DNA of 64,000 nt, from the NCBI RefSeq assembly GCF_021155765.1, contig NC_060108.1, positions 23,275,025-23,339,024 on the forward strand. The letters run 5' to 3'. Within the stretch, counting starts at the first letter, position 1, and every line of letters begins with the position of its first letter. This DNA is from Diprion similis. Taxonomy: Eukaryota; Arthropoda; Insecta; Hymenoptera; Diprionidae. The position numbers were made by a program, and so were the translations under genes. The notes below the pieces were generated by a model that was given only the letters and a program-made list of their open reading frames with translations, was not told the DNA's origin and ran no database searches. This document shows, piece by piece, positions 51,005 through 64,000 of the stretch.

Positions 51005-51940
51005 GTGATGATACGATAGAACCTCGCAGATTATTTTTTTTAATCCCCAAATACACGATAATACTCTCGATATTATTTGCTCGAATCACTCGTTTAGGTA
51101 TACACTTTGATCTGCAGCGTGTGCTGCAAATTTTTGCACTTGCATTAGGGATAACAACATCATTGCACGCGTCTCGTAAATACAAGCGGCAAGTAGGTTG
51201 GCAGACAACCAGGCGGCGTTTTATATAGGTCGAGGGACCGTGTTGCCGCCATTTTTGGCTTTTAAACTACTTTTAGACACCGCTCTTAATCTTTCCTCGG
51301 TATGCGAGTACTTGTACACGTTTATACCTACCTGCACGCTTAATGGTGGTCCGGTTTTTACGACCGGCTCTGCGCAATGCAGCAGCGCTGCGCTGTTATA
51401 CCTCACTCGCTTTTTACAATCGTAATCACATCTCGATTTATTATTATATTAATATATATATATATATATATACAATAACGTTGTCGCCTTCATTTTTCTC
51501 GTCACGCCTAAATAGTCGTAAAATTATTATTGCTCATTTTCTCCTCGGTATAATAAAAAAAACAGTAATAACAACAGCAACAATAATAGTGATTATTATA
51601 TAATACTAATTGATGATCGAATTTTCTTATTCCGTGCAGCAGTTATAATCAGTCTTTTCTGCCTCCTCGTTTTTTTTTTGCTCTTATATACAGTTTTTTT
51701 TTTGTTTTTTTTTTTGCTCTCTTCTCTTTGTACCATACATGATGGTTTAATCATTCAATCATAAAACTTAATTGTTGAGTATTTATTTCAGTCTATAATT
51801 ATTACAGTAACAAGTTCATGAAGATTAATTGCTACGACTTGATTCGTTCACGATATGTGAAACAGTAAAGTAATTGTTCGTCGTGTAAAAATATGAGAAA
51901 ACAGAAGTCTTTTGGCAAAACTAATTATGAACGAAATGTA

Positions 51941-51984
<44 letters not shown>

Positions 51985-53103
51985 CGTTGAAAAGAACATT
52001 ATCTTAATGGGATCAATACTTTCATTGAAATAAAAAATACATAGGTATATATCACTGAGCGCTATCGTAACGGCGAAGTACCGTTTTTTACATTTTTATA
52101 AACTTTCTTTGTTCAAACCTCGGTTTAAACATCGTCGTATCGCCCAGGCACTCAGCTTTGAATCGCTGGCGCATGGCGCCTGTTTTTACATTATATTTAT
52201 ACATGGTATAAGAAAGAAGAGAGAAAAGTAAAAAAAAAAAAAAAAAAGAAAAGAAGAAAAAAACAAAACATATAACATCGCGACGAACAATTCGTGTGTG
52301 TGTGTGTGTGTGTGTGTGTGCTTGTGACTTGGTGCAGAGTGCACAAGTAGGTCAGCCGAGTGACGAAACGTGAATTAGACATTTGATTTCGTTCGTTCGT
52401 TCGTTGATTCGTTTATTCGTTTATTCGTTGGTTTTGTTAGCTGTTTTCCTTTGCGACAACTCCACTTGTGTCGAAACTGTTTACAATGTACGTACATACA
52501 CATCTTTGCACACCCACCCACCCACCCACCCACCCATCCACACACACACACACATACACACACAGACGTTATATACCTACACACATTATAATACGTGTGA
52601 ACCTGCAGGTAAACGTTACAATTTTTTCAATAATGTTGAAAAATGTCCGTTGAAAATGAATAATGAGGATCGTTTCAACAACTAAATTTCTTATACCTTC
52701 CTTCTTATGTAGGTATAGTAGGTCTCTCCATGTAGGCAGTGAGCTGCACTTTTTATGCACGGCGTTTTACTCGTACCTATATGTATTATAAGTATAAGTA
52801 TAATGTAATAGATGTGTGGACGGAATACGGTATGACCATAGTTTACTTGACAATGGTATGAAATTCTTCACAAATATTGTTCTAAAAATATTTCATTCCG
52901 AATTTTTAACGAGGATTGGAGTTTTTATTTTATTTTTTTTTTTTTTGTCTTTTTTTCCCAATTTAACCGGGAACGATTCCCCCGACGACGAAAAGTCGAT
53001 TTCATTGGTATTTAATCCGTTTATAATCAATGAATTTTCTTACAGACTAAATTTTCATTTTTGTCACACAGAATATTTATTTGTGTCAATTCAAGATCTG
53101 TTG

Positions 53104-53140
<37 letters not shown>

Positions 53141-55326
53141 AAACACTATCAGTTCATTCAAATAGTTCAACTAAACATTTTGTTAGACCGACGGGGATCT
53201 TGAATTGACGCTAATGGATATTCATTTAGCCGTCTGTAACCGCACTTATAATTCATTCAACGACTGTTTTTCACTCAGTGTATAGATTTCTCGCTTTTAT
53301 ATATAGGGGTAATCGGAAAACTTTAACTGTACGTTAATTATTACACGTGTAGAGTTTAATTTTGAACGTTGAATTACCGATAACCGTGGCACTCTGCAGA
53401 CGACATTAAATCTATCTGGCGCAATCACTCCGTGTATTATAAATTCATTATATTATAGTAGAATTGAAAATAAAAGTTTTTACGATAGCGAACGAACGAT
53501 TTCTAGGCCAAGATGTTAACCTAAAATTGCGCTTTCCTGTTACCCCGGTTTTGACGTGTGTATATAAAGATTGAGGAAAAAAGTCTTTCGTCATAGGTCG
53601 TATGTATAGGTCATTCCAAAAACGTTTAAATGCAATCACCGTTATCGCCAGCTGGTTCCTTATCTTTTTTCTCGAGTGATTCGGTTGCGCGGAGGCTTTG
53701 AAATCAGGCCAATCTTAACTCGAATTTTAATATTTTAAGTATACGGATATACGTATAATTATAATTGATTCAATGTTTGGGGGAACAAAAAAAAACAAAA
53801 AGAAAAAAAAAACAGCCACTCTGAACAGAAAAATAATTAATTATACGTGCATGTGCAATGCATGTATTGGTATACCTGTACGATTATAATATGTAACGCA
53901 ATGAAATGTAAGTTGTGTGTTTGCACTCGCTCAAGCGGTAGGTGGTGATATTCTGACCGGAAATGAAGCTAACCTCACCGCCACTATTATACCTTTTATT
54001 TGTACACACTCTCTCACGATTAACTGCTGAATAAACATCAGATTCCGTGCTGCAATAATCGGGTCACGAAACTGTCTTCGCGGTACGAATATATGCTGAA
54101 ATATCAACGCACCTATACACGCCATGATTGATTATACGGAATCCGAAATACATTTGCATGACATATTTATATCACATTTTGTTTCAGTTGTTGTTCATTT
54201 TGTGTGTGTGTGTGTGTGTTTTTTTTTTTTTTTTGCTGTTTAACGAACATCAGAGAAAATAATAATAAAAAAATAAATAATAAATTAGAAACGATATAAA
54301 ATGAATCGAGTGAAAATTGTTTATGGAACTGCTTACATGATTTCCGTATAAAGTTGCGCATATTATTAATTCATGTAATCTGTTGTTACGGGATTAAAAT
54401 GCGTGTATGTAATACGTGCCTGCAAAATGAGCGAGTAGAGTGTAAGGCACATAGTATGATGATGTATTCAGATACTTAGATACTGAAATTATTATCGCAG
54501 ATATTACGTGTATGATCGAGTGATCCGTTATGACTTCGGTCGTAACTATATCTCACTCATTGGTCACGTGTTTCTTCCTCTTTTTAATTCCGCAGTATTT
54601 ATTCTCCAGGTGAGAAACTTGCTAGCATTGTCTCTGTATATGATGGATAAACAGAAGGACAGAATCGTTTTGTAAATTGTCAATTAACAAAATTTTCCCC
54701 CCTACATTAGGAATCGTTCTAATCTTAATTCGAACAAGATAGCTTCTGAAGTATGAAAATCAAAATTTTGTCAAATACCTCGAACCGTCGATATTTTTAT
54801 AAAATTATGAGGATAAAACCGAACTGCATTTTCCTATTTGTCTGTTTTACGATTTTGCGTTATACCATTTCGAATTTACAATGATCGCAGAAACAAAATT
54901 TTTACGCTTGGTCTTTTTTTTTTTTTTTTTTTCACTTTTTTTGTCAATAATCGTGTAATTAGGCATCTGTTTCGCTAAAGAATATTATCGCATCGTTATT
55001 AAATTGTTATATATACAGAAGTTTTGTGGCAATCGACGTGCTTCTTTCGATTAATTGATTTCTGTGAAATCTCTTCTTATTGGCTCTGAGCAATCAAATA
55101 AACGCTTTGCAATTATCAATTTATCATCTGTTATTCCTATCTTGTTTATAAAATCGATAAAATGAAGAATATAGACTGAACAAATTCCACAATGTAGATA
55201 TAGACGGTGTTAACGATTGCGCCGAGCATTAACCCTGCAGTATCTATGCTTAACTGCTCTAAATCGTTCTTGATCTTAAGCAGCTTATGTATATCGATCA
55301 GGTTAATTGCACGTTGAGGTATGTAT

Positions 55327-55368
<42 letters not shown>

Positions 55369-58093
55369 TCGAGCTAATCGCATTTCAGATCTAAATGCAC
55401 TTCTTCTTGTCGGCGTGCAAATGACGTGTTCAAAACCCAGACGTCTAGTCACTACGATAACTTAATTTTAATATAATAAATAAATATCTCGATGAATGCT
55501 AAATTATTGATTCTCTTTTCAATCAAACCGATGAAATTCTTTTTCTCGACTAATACCCGTTAATTATTTATTGAACAACAGCATGGATCGACTAACGGCG
55601 ATGACGAATAACGGTCACAGGATTCTTCTTCTACTTCTTCTTCTTCTTCTTCTTCTGCGTTTCCACCTCTTGGTTTCGTATTTACCGCGTCTCTTTTCTC
55701 CATCTCTTTATACTTAATACCCTCGAGAACATATTGTTGTAATAAAAGAATGTAAAAATACGTCTGAAATACGCACGTTGCACACCTGACGGTATAGTTG
55801 TTGCAGTTTTATTCAAGTTCGCCGGACTTGCAACACGTTGCAAGGAACATAATGCAGCCTGATTGTACGTCATATGCGTCAGGAGTTAAAGAAAAATAAT
55901 GAAAGAAAGAAATGAAAAAACACTCTGTATAATAGGAAAAAGATTTTTTTAATATCAAAAGGATATCCTTTCTACGTGGAGGAATTTTTCTTTTCTTTCT
56001 CTGAATCTATTCGAAGACACAAAACCTTGAGGAAGGTACTGAAAACCTTCAGGCGTTTCTTGATACATACAGCTGTGGATAATTGAAGAAAAAGGAAAAA
56101 ATTCCTGCGACAAGGAACTTACGCAGCGTAGTAATTATTCGGTACACATCTTGTGCGTAATGTGTGTGTGTAGGTACTAGAGAAACTGCAGTAGTGGAAT
56201 AAGCGAGGAGCCGAAAACCCACTGATGGTCGTTCGGGCTAAAACGACTCGCCTACTAACCGTAAGGATCGAAAGTTGTTGCGTAATAAACACCGTTTCGC
56301 AAGGTATTACAGGCATGACTTGAAGCCGGGCGCATACCTGAAGTCGTTGTACCTCGTATTTGTTCACATAATTCTATGACATTAACGTGTATTTCGCTTT
56401 TCAATTGGAGAAAATAATTTTTCGTACCATTCCTTCCTTCAGATCCTTGCTTCGATAACGTTGTCAGGATTACCCATCGATAGTTTCGGTTAAGGGGGTG
56501 CTGCGGTCGATTTCAAGAGAGTGAAGTTCGTAACGTTTATATACATGTAAAGGTTCGTTTACAGGGAAAATTGTTATTTCGTAACTGTAGGATCGTTTAA
56601 ATTTGAGTAATATATTAAAAAAAAAAAACGGAAAATTTATTTAGATTTTGGGAATTAAACTTTTTTAAAGATGTTCTAAATTTTCAAAATAATCATTTTA
56701 ATTTTAATATTTTGTTGCTTTTACTTACGTGAATTGGAAATGATTTTTTTGACGTGACAAATTTACTTTTATATTTCGAAAATAGAAAATTGGCCTAAAT
56801 TCACTTTGTTTGGGCATTATATTTTTTTTTTTTTTACTCGGATCGAATTTAAATCGAATATATAGTCAATAAGCTGAACGATTTAGGTTTCAGTAACTTG
56901 CTAGAACTGGAAAAATGTCAGGGAAAACCGAGTCTCGTTATCTACAATTTTTTTTTTACATATTTTCGAATTTCAAAATCCCGTTTTTCTGACGTTTCAG
57001 ACGTTGTAATTGAGAAAACAGCACCAATGTAACGAGATCGTTAGAGATTCAAGCATTATACGAGCTAGACTTAATTTTTTAATATTTTATTTCTAATTTT
57101 ATCGCAATGTAAACGCGGTTGCAGTTCAATTAGGCGTATATTTTTTATCGCGGTATTTCTTTTTCTTTTTTCTTTTTTTTCCCGTATACTAATCGTTACG
57201 TATACCTACTGGTTAGTTATATCAAGAACACGTGGGCATAATATAAGTATACCGATAATAATTATCAAGGCTCTACGTAAAAATATTTTCCTATACAAAT
57301 GTAATTTAAAATAAGAATATTTATACAGTTATTATACAGTATTGAAGGAAGGATCGTTTGAAACTCTGACGTTTCGTACGAGAGCATTACTTTTTTTTTT
57401 TTCCTCCATTGTATTTTTAAAACATCCGTCCCATCCTACGCACGGAAATTCCTTTACTTGTGAAAGAAAAGAAAAGAAGAGAAAAGAGAGAAGCCTGAAA
57501 AAAAAAGGAAAAAACTAACTACGTACGTCGCAGTACGGTATGAAGCGTATATTTTTGCACTTTGCAATTAACCACGTCAAAAATACAAACCCACAACTCG
57601 GCTGTCGTAAATTATTTGTCATCGTTCCGTCGTCGTCTAGAAATTGTATAATATTATCTGTATAACCCTGAAAATTAATGTCGAAGTTGGTGTAATTTAT
57701 CATCGGTTTTGATATTTTAAAAAAGAGAAAAGAAAAAAAAAATGTTATCATTATAATCCTCGTAATAATCATTGCTATTTTCAGTTGGATCCGTGTTTGA
57801 ATTTAAGACTTTTTTTTGTTTTTAACCCACCTATCACTACTTCGTGCGTATACGTGTGTTGATGCTGCAGCTTTGGATCGTAAATTTTTTCACGAGCACT
57901 TTACCGCGTTGTTTGCTTATCCCCCTTGTTCAATTAACGCACGTATGTCAATCTGTATACCTCTCTGATATACTACGTGTACCATTTTGTGACGTTTGCA
58001 TTCACCTTTTACGCATCGAAGAATATTTAATTCAAACACTGAGAATTAATTAACGATGCATGGGTTAGGACTAAGATTTCTGGTTTCAAATTA
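51005..58093 (+). other. Non-coding putative intron
   Basis: This is AT-rich with TA tracts (about 51451-51471, 51942-51978, 55331-55364). It also has TG (52292-52320), CCCA (52513-52537), CTT (55627-55657) and poly-A (53106-53137) tracts. No exon was supported. Confidence 0.4.
53106..53137. repeat. Poly-A tract (32 bp)
   Basis: Homopolymer run in non-coding DNA. Confidence 0.9.
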
Positions 58094-61589
<3,496 letters not shown>

Positions 61590-61641
61590 GTGAGCTTGGA
61601 CATATTAAGTTTCCTTACAAATTCCGACACAGTTTTGACAG
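61590..61641 (+). CDS. Candidate common internal coding exon (52 bp)
   Basis: A good acceptor (TTTCTTTTTTATGTTTCAG) and a donor (GACAG|GTAGAT) bound 52 bases that, entered in phase 1, read ELGHIKFPYKFRHSFD plus two bases of the next codon. The frame and split Gly codon match the ends of both 20489 and 46747, so both candidate N-terminal exons could splice here. The peptide has a non-repetitive, globular-looking composition. One other frame is also open, so the evidence is the splice signals and phase agreement rather than homology. The downstream exon was not identified. Confidence 0.45.
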
Positions 61642-64000
61642 GTAGATACGCGATTCTATAATCATCTTCGAAATTTTCATTTCGTTTTAATATTGTCAAA
61701 TCATGGCACTAGGCTGCACGAAGTTACCTAAAGCGTGTCGGAATTTCCGTCGTAAATCTCCGATGGAAAGTTGGTAAGTGATCACAAATCATATAAGTAA
61801 TTTTGCTCAATTTCTCGGACCCAGTACACTTTATATTTACTTAAAAAGAAAAGTAATCAATAAATAAAAAAGAAGGACAAAGAAAACTCTGCCAGCGAAT
61901 AAAATCATCGGTTATATCTGCTGTTTTGGACGGTAATTCTATGTACCGTGGATTCGGATACGTCGGACGTGATACGGAATCGATTAACCGGAAGTGCTAA
62001 GAGATAGCTGTCGAACGGTCCACGGAAGCGATGAAGTGCCTTTTATTCTTCGTCACTAGAACGCGTCAGGGTGGAATTCTAGACTGTAAGCTTGGAATAC
62101 AATGAACCGGATAAATTTCACTTCCGCTTCACTTTGGCCGGAAGAAACATCTTCAAATTATACTTATATGCACACCGGTAACGTAATTCTATTGGGTTTC
62201 AAGCGATTTATCTATCCGTGCTTTCTGAAAATTGATATGCATATTCTCAACAAAATATGAAAATTCACCGTATTAATTATATTATTTATAGTATATCCCA
62301 TGAGAAAAAGTTAACTTCTTTATATTCTCAGGTACATATAAATTGCCTTTCTTGATAGAATTTAGAATTTTCAGACGGAGCTGACAAATCTTCTTTCTAT
62401 GTACGTATGTATGTACGTAGGTATATATATATATATATATACACAGTGTCGTACAATGCAGGTCGAGTTTCACGATATACGTGAAATACGATAGGGATCC
62501 TGGAGATGGATACACGGCAGAAGAAGTCCGTTCGTATCGTTAGAAGACAACTTTTTAAATTGAACTAATTTCACAAGTTTCGGTCAAAGTTCATGTAATC
62601 TATATGGAGACCGTTTGCTAGGATCACGTCGTATGAGCCGTTTATACTTGTAGGTATATAAATCCCTCTCATTTATTGAGAAAGAATAATCAATTTTTTC
62701 AACAATACATTGTATGTACCGACGTGAACGAGACTGAAAGTTCAAAAAATGAAATTATGTTTTACCTGTTTTTGTCAAAGGAATGAAAAATAAAAAAAAT
62801 TTGTCGCGAACAATTTTTTTTATAATTAAATATCGCTAATTTTACGTAAACCGCGAAAAACGTGACAATATATTATAAATTGTTTTGTTGTTGTTGTTAT
62901 TGTTATTATTATTATTGTTGTGCCTGTTGTTGTTGCTATCGTGTAGCTCTTCGTCTTGAGTGTGAGTTTATTGTTGAAAGTTAGGCCGTCAGCGTTTATA
63001 TTCGTAAAACCTCTCAAGTTGGTTACCTCACTAATTAACAGCCAAGGTTCTAATTTCCATAATAGAAAATCCTCTGTGCAGTATTATATATATATATATA
63101 TAATATATATGTGTATACACACCTATACTAACCTTAGTTGGACTGAAATCGCGTGTTTCGGATTAAGCCTCTGGCTGCTGGTGTTGGCTGACGCGCATGC
63201 GTGTTAAGAAAGCATGGCAAACCGGAAGTTGGCGTAATATCCTTTGCTCTTTGCTTTGACTAATCGTCGGTACGTATAGGAATCGGTTATTTGGTGTTTT
63301 TAATTGTTTAAAAAAATACTTCAACACCGGTGTGGAAATGTTTAATCGTTAATACGTATTCACGCGGTTGGAAAGAAAAATTTCCCTGCAGATTCACTAA
63401 AATTTTTGTGGTTTACTGAGCCACTTTCTAATGTGCATTATTAACTGAAAAAAAAAAAAACTGAAAATTACAAATTAAATATTCATATATGACAATTTAA
63501 TTAAAATTTGCACGTTTCATGGTTTTCCGATGCTTCGATCATTTTTATAGATCGATCGTATGAAGTTTTCAGAAAATCGAAAACGTAAAATCATTGTACC
63601 ACACTATACATACGTATGATCGTTAACTGTGACGTTGATGAGGGGGGAGTAAAGTAATGAAAGAAAAAAGAAAGAGAAGAGGAAAGAAGAAAAGGCGAAG
63701 AAAAAATTCACGCGTCAATCACAGTCTGATTCCTTTCACCGGAGAAAACTTTCCAGTTAAGTTACCTGGGCTAGAGGCGTTTTGGGCGTTCGCAAAAAAA
63801 AAAAAAAAAACAAAAACAAAAAAAAAATAAAAAAAAACCGCGCACTTCTCGTTTTTTTCTTCTTTCTATCTCTCTTACTCGTGATATGCGTTTTACCTTT
63901 TTCTTTTTTTCGTTTTTGTTCCGTTTTTATTTCTTGCTTTGCTTGTTCGTCCCGAAATTGAGGATAATCGTAGGTAAAAACGAGTATTTCTTTTTTCTCC
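61642..64000 (+). other. Non-coding; start of the next putative intron
   Basis: A possible weak exon ending at a donor GTTG|GTAAGT lies near 61775, but its acceptor is poor. The rest is AT-rich with GTT triplets (62880-62935), TA tracts (62420-62440, 63086-63110) and A-rich tracts (63795-63836). Confidence 0.35.

Noticed and set aside
52375..52685. Open frames rich in His-Pro-Thr
   Set aside because: They are generated by CCCA and CA repeats, with no splice or motif support.
61720..61775. Possible next exon ending at GTTG|GTAAGT
   Set aside because: The donor is good, but the acceptor that keeps the frame has no pyrimidine tract, and the better-looking acceptor gives a stop codon.

Overview
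This is eukaryotic nuclear DNA, most likely from an insect. A hymenopteran is possible but not proven. The signs are AT-rich sequence, many short spliceosomal introns with GT..AG ends, CpG-containing promoter-like patches, abundant simple repeats and numerous small inverted-repeat transposons. No prokaryotic, organellar or viral gene organisation is visible.

Left part (1-14.4 kb) is gene-dense. A 17-exon plus-strand gene (coding 1400-10119) encodes an EDEM3-like ER mannosidase: signal peptide, GH47 domain, protease-associated (PA) domain, long acidic tail and a C-terminal DDEL ER-retrieval signal. It is tail-to-tail with a 5-coding-exon minus-strand gene (12546-14038) encoding TAF11, the TFIID histone-fold subunit. 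The TAF11 promoter region carries a perfect CRE palindrome (14334-14341).

The remaining 50 kb is almost entirely non-coding and looks like the 5' part of a large plus-strand gene with very long introns. I can support three candidate coding exons: 20347-20489, 46351-46747 and 61590-61641. The first two both end in phase 1 with the same split Gly codon, and the third starts in exactly the matching phase. This suggests two alternative N-termini spliced to one common exon. A candidate 5' exon ending at 15105 would create a start codon across its splice junction with 20347. I do not recognise the protein.

The putative introns carry many repeats. The most striking is a pair of 2695-bp DNA transposons (22092-24786 and 24872-27566). 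They look identical, lie in opposite orientation and are separated by 85 bp, making a roughly 5.5-kb near-perfect palindrome. Several shorter long-TIR or fold-back elements are visible (about 18.9, 30.3, 36.5, 41.6 and 50.7 kb), two of which have a second copy in the window. There are also isolated hairpins (38.7 and 39.2 kb), a cluster of five copies of a 15-bp motif around a 59-bp T run (18.3-18.5 kb), and long homopolymer and dinucleotide tracts.
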